From: Symsagittifera roscoffensis
Taxonomy: Eukaryota > Xenacoelomorpha > Acoela > Convolutidae
Reading direction: 5' to 3'
DNA: 64,000 nt
NCBI RefSeq assembly: GCF_963678635.1
Contig: NC_087066.1
Coordinates: 16,353,949 to 16,417,948 of the forward strand
Shown here one piece after another: positions 54,718 through 64,000 of this stretch. Position 1 is the first letter of the stretch; the number at the start of each line of letters is the position of its first letter. The notes under the pieces were generated by a model. It ran no database searches. It saw nothing but the letters and a program-made list of their open reading frames with translations, and was not told the origin of the DNA. The translations under genes were made by a program, and so were the position numbers.

Positions 54718-56064
54718 TTCTTATCTATAGATTTTCAGTGAAAAAGTTTCTTTGAAAAAAAATTCTTCAAACTACAGGTCGGATATAAGGTTTTGGAGAT
54801 TGGGACAGTAGTTCATAAAATTTTGTCCTAAGCACTGTGAATTTTTTTTTGCCAAATGAGATTTAATTTAAATCATCTCCTTGTTCGGAAAATCAATCCT
54901 ATACTATTAATGCTAATTCATATTGGACTAACTAATTCAAATTATTTTCCCAAGCATTAGAACTACCGTTAAATGCGGAATTCAACACATAAACTAAATT
55001 TTTGAGTTTACTTCCTTTGAGAGACAAAAAATTTCCCGTCATGTATGTTCAAAATATTTCTTGAAAAGAGCAAGGCAGGTCACTCAAAAAGTAAATGCTT
55101 AACTGTTTCCGGAGATAAATCACAGTAGTGGCTAATATTTGTACTTGATAAGTTCAATTGCAATCCGCGAGTTTTGTTCAGAAAAATTTTAATTGTCATT
55201 TTGTACAAAAAGTTCAGATAGTGTTTCTAATTTATATGAATCAGATCACAACCAATCAGATTACAGGCCTCTCAACCCATTCATTTCGGCGAATGATAGG
55301 CTCGTACCAAAATGATTTATCATTCATCAGGAGAAATAATTAAATATTTCTTGATTTTATATGATTTAATATGATCAAATTTTCCTTGACAAATTTATTT
55401 TTCTGAGCTGTCCCAAGTTTTCGAAGACCCTAACCCTATTTTGACAAACTTTTTGGTTCCATGTGCATTTTTATTCCAAATCGAGAAACATCGTGATAAA
55501 AATGACATTATTGAGTTATTCCGAAATGCCTTGAACAAAAAATCGTCGTTTTTGGCGCGCGCTACCTCATTTTTGGACTATAATGGCTCCAACAGAAAAA
55601 ATTTCAAAGTTGGATGGCCAAAAATTGCTGAAGAAAAAGTGTTCCAAAAATGCCAGAAATTATTCCCTTTATGACTTCAAAACACCCTTTTTTGTATTTT
55701 GTAGTAAAGCTCGATCTTAATTACGTCTATATAGCTAGTGAGTTGTAATTATTTTGTTAGTTGGCGTTTTTCATCCTTAATAGCTTCTAGTTTTTCATGC
55801 TTCAACCTGATAAAATTTGAACTTTCTTGAAGAATGGCTTGTTAGTGCAGGCGCTCCTTGACAACACCCCTCTGAGACAACAAAGTGATTATATATTTCG
55901 TATAAGGGGCGAAACATGACCTCACTCTCTACTCCAGCAAAGTGCTTTAGCATCCGTAGTGGCTGGACTGGCTGAAGGTGAGTGGTATATGCAGTGAAAG
56001 CATGGTGATGAATTCCCTCTATGATTTAACAGCAGAGCAGATAAAAGATAACAATGTTGGTCAA
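54718..56064. other. host DNA, no supported gene
   Basis: AT-rich. Short ORFs at 55158-55343 and 55441-55674 have no recognisable features. Confidence 0.55.
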
Positions 56065-56745
56065 ATCAGGGCGATGCCCTGAATGTTCCAACAGCCCTTT
56101 AATGTCTATAGTAGTGCTCAATTTAAATAAAAAATGATGCAATTTTTAAATTTTTTTTGTAAACCATCCCCCACACGCTATTTAAAATGGAAAGGGATAC
56201 ATTTCGCATATAAATTCGCATATAAATTCGCATATTATTTTTAAAAAGTTTTAGGCAGACCAATTTTTTTTAGGTAGACCAAATTGGTTTTCTGGGTTCT
56301 TCCAAATCAGTAAAAAGACACTATTTTGACAAAATTTTCTGCGCCGAAGGCAAACTTTTGAAAAAAAACAGCCGAAAAAGGCGTTTTTATGCACTTTTTG
56401 GAAAATTTTGACAAAAAAAAATTGATTTTTTTTTGGCGCGCGCTCCCACTCAAACTTAGTATATATTGGCGCCTTCAAGTTCTAGGGTCAGTCAACTAAA
56501 AATGGATATCTCAAAATAGGACAAAAAACAAAAAGGGGGACCTTTGGGTCAACAGGGGGTCGAATCCCTGAAAAAGGGCGTCCAAACCCCCATCTAAACC
56601 CGCCCCTGTGGCTGTCTTTAAGCCCCATAACTTCACAAAAAAATACAGTTGAAATATAATTTTTTATATTTTAGCTCAAAAAAACGATGGTATGAACAAT
56701 TCTGCCAAAATTGGCTGATTAAAAAGTCGAAATTGGTCTGGATTA
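56065..56745 (+). repeat. R1 repeat, copy d, interrupted by a MITE
   Basis: R1 head with hairpin CAGGGCGATGCCCTG (56067-56081) to about 56230, then MITE sequence to 56608, then the R1 end (CCCCATAACTTCAC ... AAAAAGTCGAAATTGGTC). Confidence 0.75.
56270..56608 (+). mobile_element. hAT-like MITE, 5' truncated
   Basis: Matches the complete MITE at 32474-32867 (ACCAAATTGGTTTT, GGGGTCGAATCCCTGA) and ends CCCGCCCCTG at 56608. The CAGGGG left terminus is missing. Confidence 0.7.
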
Positions 56746-57233
56746 CACGGAAAAACCACCCCGAGCGCAAGTATTCCGTCACTTTCTTCGAAAGTTGGAT
56801 GAAAAGTATGCATTTTAAGCGCTAATCTTATTTACGAGCACAAATAACTGCAGAAATTATTTTATATTAAATGTTTACTAGCATAAGTTGGTTTTTTGAC
56901 GATGGTTTTCCTTCTTAAAATCTCAAACTAAAAATCGTTTTAATCGAATCGAAAAAAATTTTGCGCCAAATGTTGTCCAGATTTTATCCGTTATCAATAA
57001 CCGTGATGCGTTTTTTGTATGACCCACATCCAAAATGATAACTGCTTATGGAATTTTTTGGCATCGGCTTAATGTATCAAAGTTTGGGATCGAACTGCTG
57101 GCTGAAATTATTGACTTAATGTTCTCCATCTTGCTTTGTGTTTTGCTATTTGATACGAAGCGCTGCCAAATTAATCCGTTGAGATATTTTTCTTGAAATT
57201 TCCAGTCTTACTCATTTCGACCCGATAAAGTAA

Positions 57234-57672
57234 AACAAGACTTCTCGTATCAGGGCGAAGCCCTGAATGTTCCGACTGCCTTTTAATGTTTTTGGAGCAG
57301 TAATAACATTACAAAAATAAAAATTTTATCAAATAAAATGAGCCTTTTCTTTCTAAAGATTGAGTTTTTTGTGAAAATCACCCCCCACACGCCATATAAA
57401 GTACGAAAGGATAGATTTTGCTCCTGGTAACAAATCAATTGTGGCGAATAAATTTCCCTCAATCATTTTGCAACAATTTCTTTGACGGATTCAATCTTCG
57501 CTTACGCGTTAATAGTGCGAAATATTTCGCGCGTTAATTGTCCAAAATTGGCCAAAATGGCAATCTTTAAACCCCCATAATTTTACGAAAAATGATCACA
57601 AGTAAAATATTTTTTCAAATTCACATAAAAAAAGTCCTTCGAAAATGGCTAGTTGAAAAATCGAACTTTGTC
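57234..57672 (+). repeat. R1 repeat, copy e
   Basis: AAACAAGACTTCTCGTA, hairpin CAGGGCGAAGCCCTG (57251-57265), CACACGCCATATAAAG, GCGCGTTAATTG, and an end like copies b and c. Confidence 0.85.
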
Positions 57673-57899
57673 TGAAAAAAAAATCCCAACCGAACACAAA
57701 TATTCCGTTAATTTTGTTTAAAAATCGAAAAAAAACAGCACTATTTAAGTTTTGAATAAAAAAACTCGACGTGGTTAGATAAATCGACCTACAAAATTGC
57801 GGAGCTTTTTGTTTGTCACAAAAACCCCCTCGCACTGGATTTTCATAAATATTGATCAATCATTTTGGATTTTTACAGACTGTCTTTCTTAAAAACAAA

Positions 57900-58310
57900 A
57901 ACAATCGATAATTGTTGGTTACATTTCGCAGTAACGTTACTATTTTTCAAAGAGAAAAATAACATTCTTAATTGATTGTAATCTATTATTTTCAGCTCAT
58001 TTTCATTTTTTTGAAAAAAAATCATAATGCATTTTATCCAATTTAATCAAATACAACGTAATGGATTATAATCCATGTTACAACATTTTTGTGAGCAATT
58101 TATTCTCACTCAATTCAAACTAAAGTTATTTATTGTAATGTCTCCTTATAAAGATCAAATTTGTCTTTAAAGTAATTTAAGTGGGCTGGAAGGGGATGAG
58201 GGCTGTAAACGGGGGATGTGGATTACGAGAAGTGGATGATATGGTGTGGGGGTTTTGATGTGAGGCGTGGTGGGGGGGGGGGGGTTTAGGGTGGACGTAG
58301 TTGAAGAAAG
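57900..58310. repeat. partial ATTATAAT-family sequence with G-rich tract
   Basis: TTGATTGTAATC, GGATTATAATCC and a G-rich stretch (58180-58310, including a run of 14 G's) resemble the interior of the foldback elements at 61057 and 62638. No clear ends. Confidence 0.4.
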
Positions 58311-58769
58311 TAAACAGTTGCAAAAAAAATGATGTTTTTTTAGTTTTTTTGAAGAAAAAATAATCTTATAGTTCAAATTGAGCTCAAAATTGTTCAGAAG
58401 TGTTACTAATTTCTGTATTCTAAAACGCGTAGCATTGGCGTTGTAATAAATTATAGAAAAAATCACTCCAATATAGGATGAGGCGAGCTATCTGGATTCA
58501 AATACTGCTCGTAAAGCTGGAAATTCAAATTTTGCGTATAAATGGATTTCAAAAATATATATAATACATTTTCAAAAAAACATGAACTGTTTGATTTTAA
58601 ATAACCATACATTTGCAGCAAAAAAAGATCTTTTTCAAAATTTATAAATAAAATTCGCCCGGTGCGCACAACAGTACATTTACTTGCAACAAGCATATTT
58701 ATACTGCTCGTTTTTTACTTTGAAGCCGATAATGTAACGCGAATTGTTGATACGTGGCTAATTATCCGG

Positions 58770-58852
58770 CATCATAAAATTGTTTCAAAATTAAATAAGA
58801 TGATAAAATAATCATAAAATTGCTTCAAAATTGAATGGGATGATAAAATAAT
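58770..58852. repeat. tandem duplication of ~42 bp
   Basis: ATCATAAAATTG...CAAAATT(A/G)AAT..GATGATAAAATAAT occurs twice in a row with a few differences. Confidence 0.8.
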
Positions 58853-58950
58853 TGGGCTTACTTACTCCGTAAACGGCTCAAACTTTGGCGCTTAAAGTTT
58901 GACCTTATCAGCCTAGTTTGTGAAATTTTCAACTTTCAAAAAACTATTGA

Positions 58951-58987
58951 GGGCCAGTTAAGGGACAGTTGGAACATTCAGGGCTTA
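58951..58987 (-). repeat. R1 fragment, copy f
   Basis: GGACAGTTGGAACATTCAGGGCTT matches the hairpin-proximal part of R1 in the minus orientation. Confidence 0.6.
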
Positions 58988-59162
58988 ATGCACTCCCGTA
59001 CTGACATACTTGAGATTGAATTGGTTTTGAATTAAATTTTACAAAAATAATACGAAAAAAATGGTATTTAAAATTGGTTAACTATAGCCCATTTAGCTAC
59101 GGAAATTAATTAAGAAAGGACTAAGTGGATTGTTGAGGAAAAGAAAATCAATTGTATATCAT

Positions 59163-59250
59163 AATGGATTCAAACTGATTTAAATAGATTTTTGCAAGGT
59201 AGTCAAAATGGATTCAAACTGATTTAAATAGATTTTTGCAAGGTAGTGAA
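59163..59250. repeat. 44-bp tandem duplication
   Basis: Two units starting AATGGATTCAAACTGATTTA at 59163 and 59207, identical over about 41 bases. Confidence 0.9.
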
Positions 59251-59988
59251 AACCATCAGAACCTCAGCAAAAGTAGGTAATATATTTTTTATTATTTTGA
59301 AGCTTGAACAAATTGTGTACTCAAAAAAATCTCCGTCAGATCTCCAGTGAGCATAAACTACTCGAGGAGAGTTTTGAACTCTCGACTATCAAATTATTGC
59401 GTTTTTCACATCTTTTTTTTACTAAACTATTGCGTTTCAAGGATTCTCTTTCAAATGGTGCAAAACTGAGGGTTCTTGTGTTAATGAGAAGTAAACTATA
59501 AAAAAAGTTTTGAAATTACATTTTTTGTATCAATCTTCTAGTCTCAATTTTTATCAGACAAACAGCACATAAAAAAACCAAAAAAAAATAATTTTGTTGC
59601 AGAATTTTGAGATTTTAGTTATTCTTATAGTTTTAATTTCAGGCCAAAAGCATCAGAACAAAAAGTCAATTGAAAATCTAATGTTTATTTCCACTATTTC
59701 TCTATTGTTTGATAGCCTAGAAAATCTAAACATAATATGTACAAAATGAGTATAAAAAAAACCGTCGTTAAAAAATGATTTAAATCGATTTGATTGTTAT
59801 TGAATTCCATCTGAAAATGAACCAAAAAAATGACAAAAAAGTAATTAAATCGATTTAGAATCTATTGAAATTAGTTTTAAAGCAGCATTTTTGTGTCAAA
59901 TTAAATCAATTTTGAACCGATTCAAAACCGAATTTTTTTAGGTCTCTGCTTCATTATCTGTATAAAACCAATTGCAATCCATTCCTTG
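59251..59988. other. host DNA, no supported gene
   Basis: AT-rich. The 65-aa ORF at 59304-59501 has no recognisable features. Confidence 0.55.
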
Positions 59989-60270
59989 TCAGTACGGGCT
60001 GATAGAAGCAGTCTTGTTTTCGTTTATCTGTTTGTTTCTTCTTTGCGCTGACTCACCGTCTTCTTCGATGATATATGCTACAAGACAATAATAGTTTGTA
60101 TACATTTTGCACAATGACCAGTAAAAGTTGTGTGGGAGGTCGACGGGAATTATGAAAGTCAAAGAAGACCAATTTGGGTTAATGGTGGAGTTAACCACGA
60201 TATCATTAGCGATTACAAAAAGTTTAAAAGAAAGGAGAAGAATTGTTATGAAAAACATATAAATGCTCAT
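59989..60270 (-). CDS. small secreted protein, hypothetical, paralogue of 264-599
   Basis: A 93-aa ORF beginning MSIYMFFITILLLSFKLFVIA, a good signal peptide, then NDIVVNSTINPNWSSLTFII, PVDLPHN, FYWSLCKMYTNYYCLV, an acidic EEDGES, and a short basic end KTASISPY. It shares NDIV, PNWSS, IPV, WSLCKM and YYCL with the ORF at 264-599. Two Cys in the mature part could form a disulphide. The frame at its end corresponds to the R1 head (AACAAGACTGCT), so R1 copies look like tails of this gene family. Function unknown; it may be one of many dispersed copies. Confidence 0.55.
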   Translation of the reverse strand: MSIYMFFITILLLSFKLFVIANDIVVNSTINPNWSSLTFIIPVDLPHNFYWSLCKMYTNYYCLVAYIIEEDGESAQRRNKQINENKTASISPY

Positions 60271-61056
60271 TTTGCCGCCAAGTTAATGATGTCACCAATT
60301 AAACGATTCCAAAATTGGTTAATTCAATATTATGAAAATTAAAGAAAGGAGACATTGACGAGAACAAATGTCAATGAGAAGGACCAATAAATTACCAACC
60401 ACCAACCTTTGCCACTTGAACAGTATCAAACAATGTTAAATTTCTTTGATGTATCAGTCAAATCTTGAAAGCTAATACCTTTTTGCAGAGAAAAATTAAA
60501 ATAAACTTTTCCATAGACCAGTAATTACCGCAAAAGTTTTCATTCCATTTTGGTAACAATTTTATTTTTGTTTCAAAAAAGCGGACTAAGTTGAATTAAA
60601 CACTTCCCAAAACTAATCATAGTCATGAAAGGTTGCAAATAGGCGCCATATACTTCAAAAATGCGCGGTACATGCCAATGGGGTGACTTGTTTTCTGAGC
60701 TTCCTCTTCGAAAATTGAAGTTTTCGAAAATCTTATCTGAAAAGAACTCCTTTAAACGACTGTTGGCTGTCTAAGATTTACAAGTACACATACCCTCAAC
60801 TTTTTTCAGCACGAGACCACTCCATAAAAGCGATTTGCAAGCTTGAACCGTACGTTCAAGTTTATATTGGCCGATTTAAAAGCTTGAAAAATTAAAGTTT
60901 CAAAATGGAATGAGTTTTCCGAAAAAAAATGTGTTTTTTTGTCCACATAATCGATAAATGAAAACGTTAGGTTTTTTATTGCTTTTTTTACACTTACTCG
61001 AAACTAGCTTTTTGGACATAGCTTTAGTTTTGGCAACTATATTCATTGAAATTTGT
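60271..61056. other. host DNA, no supported gene
   Basis: Nothing recognised beyond homopolymer-rich AT DNA. Confidence 0.55.
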
Positions 61057-61728
61057 CCCGCACTGAAGTTTCATGGATAATAATCAATGATATTGGATTT
61101 TATTGTCAGTCTCTATAAAATAACAAAAAAAAATTGATTATAATCGATTGAAAATGGAATAAAATCATAGTGTTTTTTAAACAAAAAAATTTCAATCTAA
61201 TCAATTATAATCGATTATATTCGATTATTTTCAACTTATTGTCAAAAAATTTTATCAAAAGAAAATTAATCCATTATAATCAATTATAATTGATTATAAC
61301 GCATTTATTTAAATCTTTTTGAGTGTTGTTTTCATTTTTTCGTAATATTGTTAAACTTAAGTTAGTTATTTTGTTCTCTCGCTAAATTTCATTTTTTACG
61401 GTTGGGGCTTGGGCAAACGCCGATGGGAGGCAAAGTGGGGAGGGGGTTAATTCGATTAGGTTTAGATTGCGAGTAGGCCGTGAGTAACGCAGAAACATTG
61501 CGTGTTGTCAAATAATCCGTTATAATCAATTATAAGGGATTTTAAATGGAGTATAATCTATTATAATGGATTTTAAATGGATTGTATTTTTACGAAATTA
61601 ATCGGTTATAATGACAATATAATCGATTTCGTGGTCTAAATTTGCCACAATAATGGATTATAATGACAACATTTTAGAAAACATTTTTCCATTATAACTG
61701 ATTTTTATCCATGGAACTTCGGTGCGGG
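61057..61728. mobile_element. ATTATAAT foldback/MITE-like element, 672 bp
   Basis: The left end CCCGCACTGAAGTTTCATGG pairs with the inverted right end (CCCGCACCGAAGTTCCATGG), about 28 bp in all. GT lies on both sides. The interior has many GATTATAATC-type palindromes and a block GGGCAAACGC...AGTGGGGAGGGGGTTAATT shared with the element at 62638. No coding capacity. Confidence 0.7.
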
Positions 61729-62637
61729 GTTACATAATAGTGTGGATCTCTTCAATTATATCCCCTCTCGGGTACCTAGTAACGAATATCCCCCTACAAA
61801 GAAATAAATCAACGGTTAAGCGTATGAAAATTTTTATTATTTATAACTAATCTGCCCCCTTTCGCAAAAGGGGGTTACAAATAAAGAAATGAATTGGTTT
61901 TAAGTTTGTAAAATATGGTTTAGTCTGGCACAAAGAATTCAGTTTCAAGAAACCACGCCGTTTTGAGCAGCCTAACGTTCTGACCTGTTTTTTTAGTTGA
62001 TCGAATAAAATGACCAAATGCGAGAGGTAACCTTGTTTTTTTCTTGAGATAAACTTCCATTTTCTTATTTACAGTTCATGACAATCATATTAAAAGCAAA
62101 TTGAAAACATAAATATGTGAGCTCAAAATGGGAAATTTTTTTGCCAAAGCCAATTTTGGTAGATTTAGGGAGATTGGAAGCTATCAAAAGTAGCTAATTT
62201 AAGATAATTTTCTGGCTACACTTCTATTAATGAGTATAGTAGATAACAAGACAGCCCTGAATGTTCCGACTGCCATTTAATTGGTCTCGAATAGTTTTTG
62301 AAAAATTAAGTATTGGCAAAACTATTAATTTTAGGCTGATTGTATTAAAGTTTAAATGTTACAATTTGAGTCGTGTATGGAATTAATAAACCAATTAGCT
62401 GCCTCAATTCAATTTGCAGTGATTTTGTAGCACAGGATAATTCGCCATGCGTGAAAAATATAAAAGGAGAAGTTTAGACAGACTCGTGGCAGGTTACTAT
62501 AGTGGTGTTCACCCGGCTATAAAATCACCAGCTGGGCCCATATAAACCAAGAGATCGATCCTCTGAGACACCAAAAATTTATAAAATTAGTCAGAATAAA
62601 AAACCCAACCCGATAATTTATACTCTTTGAATACTCA
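61729..62637. other. host DNA with an R1 fragment, no gene
   Basis: R1 fragment at 62247-62282 (GCCCTGAATGTTCCGACTGCC). Otherwise AT-rich and without recognisable content. Confidence 0.5.
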
Positions 62638-63700
62638 CCCGCACCGGAGTTCCATAGATAAAAATCGATTATATAGAATTTTCGTTGTCTGTCTCAATAA
62701 AATTCGATAATAATCGATTAAAAATGCATTACAATCCATTATTTTTTATATCAATATAATCCATTATAATCGATTATAATCGATTATAATCCAGTAAAAA
62801 TGGATTGTTTCGTAAATTTTTTATGCCAATATAATCGCTTATAATCGGTTATAATCAGTTATAATGGATTTTTTTGAGAAGTTAGTCATGATGTTTTTAA
62901 AGTTTTTTTCAAAGTTATCGCATTTCCTGTTTAGTGCAGTTGCTTTATTAGGTTTCATACTCCCTGTTTACCCCCCGCCCGTTTTCCACCCTGTTTACAT
63001 CCCCCCACTTCCCTCAGCTTACCACAACGGCCATCCCCCTTTAGGGGAGGGGTTATTTATTGGTAGTTGGAAGACTTTGGGTAGGGGGCTTATGATTTAC
63101 ACCCCCCAGTTTACCCCTCCTCAAATTAACCCTACCATCTTAGTTTTACCCCCCTCCCGTTTACTGAACGTGGCGGGGGGGGGGGGTGTAAAAAATGTGG
63201 GAACCTGAACAACTGAGTATACTCCCGTCCCCGTTGAAAATGGTAAACAAACTGGGGGGACTGTAACTTGGGGGGGGGGGGGGGGTTGGGGATAAACTTT
63301 AGCAAACATGGGGGTGGGCGTCGGGATAAACGTAGGGGAGTGGGGGGAGGGATTTTGGGCAAACGCGGATGGGGGGCAAAGTGGGGAGGGGGTTAATTCG
63401 ATTAGGTTCAGATTGCAAGTAGGCCGTGAGTAACCCAGAAATGCTGCAAGTTTTGCAAATGATTTTGCAAAAAAATGTATAGATTATAATCCGTTATAAT
63501 CAATTATAAGGAACTTTAAATGGATTATAATCTATTATAATGGATTTTAATGGATTGTGTTTTTACAAAATAATAGATTATAATGACAATATAATCGATT
63601 TCGTGGTCTAAATTTGCCACAGTAATGGATTATAATGACAACATTTTAGAAAACATTTTTCCATTACAATCGAGTGTTATCCATGGAACTTCCGTGCGGG
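62638..63700. mobile_element. ATTATAAT foldback/MITE-like element, 1,063 bp
   Basis: Left end CCCGCACCGGAGTTCCATAG, inverted right end CCCGCACGGAAGTTCCATGG, with CA on both sides. The left half holds tandem 10-bp CGATTATAAT units and a C-rich tract; the right half a G-rich tract (runs of 14 and 16 G's) and mirror ATTATAAT units. The halves could form a long foldback. Apparent ORFs in it are Pro/Gly artefacts of the C/G tracts. Confidence 0.7.
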
Positions 63701-64000
63701 CAGGTTCTATATGCTCAAGTTCTTTGAAAGTCGGAACAAAAATTCATTCCTCATTGCGTAATTGCATCAAATCTATCCAAATCATGCATTACAAGATGAA
63801 AACATTTGTAATTGGGGTGATTTTTAGTCCTGGCAAATTTCGGCTTTTTGATTAATGGGCTCCACAGAAGTTAGAGTGCATTGTAGCAATAGTTACTTAC
63901 TTTTTCGTCTGGGTTTGAAAGTGCCAACTTGGCTATTTTGGGATAAAAAATATCGTGAACAATTTCCATTAGCGTGTAGCGCAGGCATCGAGTTACTGCG
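63701..64000. other. host DNA, nothing recognised
   Basis: No gene or repeat recognised in the last 300 bases. Confidence 0.5.

Noticed and set aside
60130-60342. 70-aa plus-strand ORF
   Set aside because: It is the antisense shadow of the secreted-protein ORF at 59989-60270.
63121-63362. Pro-rich minus-strand ORFs
   Set aside because: They are translations of G/C homopolymer tracts inside a foldback element.
61057-63700. CRISPR-like array of short repeats
   Set aside because: The ATTATAAT units are palindromic, lack unique spacers of constant length and lie in a eukaryotic foldback element.

Overview
This window looks like AT-rich eukaryotic nuclear DNA, most likely from an invertebrate. 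The evidence is long gene-poor stretches, LTR retrotransposons, hAT-type MITEs, foldback-like inverted-repeat elements, assembly gaps and no bacterial operons. The species cannot be named from the sequence. Nearly all recognisable coding sequence belongs to mobile elements.

The dominant feature is a giant LTR retroelement present twice in the same orientation. Copy 1 (4597-23449, 18,853 bp) is complete, with two 410-bp TG...CA LTRs that differ at one position and a 4-bp target-site duplication (CCTT). Copy 2 (33031 to a 200-N gap at 51127) has a 5' LTR and nearly all of the internal region; its 3' LTR is not visible. Pol order (protease, RT, RNase H, integrase with a GPY/F-type module) places it with Ty3/gypsy elements (Metaviridae). 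Unlike ordinary members it also carries, in order: a structured 1.2-kb leader, a 155-aa basic protein (ORF1) overlapping gag, a gag-pro-pol of about 2,700 codons with a large extra N-terminal Gag region, two small two-helix membrane proteins joined by an ATGA overlap (ORF3/ORF4), a Pro/Ser/Thr-rich protein with no AUG (ORF5), an Env-like glycoprotein of about 870 codons, a 602-aa protein of unknown function starting at an ATGA overlap with Env (ORF7), and a 1.5-kb 3' region with a splice-like signal and a paired palindrome. Both copies are broken in gag-pol and env, but copy-to-copy differences in ORF1, ORF4, ORF5 and ORF7 are mainly synonymous, so these accessory genes were recently selected as proteins. 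This complex retrovirus-like element is the best candidate for an undescribed system.

Between the copies lies a separate, degenerate minus-strand Ty3/gypsy element (23842-30997, LTRs of 273/298 bp, PBS resembling the 3' end of tRNA-Ser), followed by host DNA with a ~505-bp direct duplication that carries a hAT-like MITE.

The flanks (1-4592 and 51327-64000) are host DNA rich in dispersed repeats. One family (R1) looks like the 3' end of a small secreted-protein gene family (ORFs at 264-599 and 59989-60270). Another is a foldback-like element with CCCGCAC... termini and arrays of the palindrome GATTATAATC. No tRNA, rRNA or CRISPR was seen. Frameshifts in homopolymers could partly be assembly errors.
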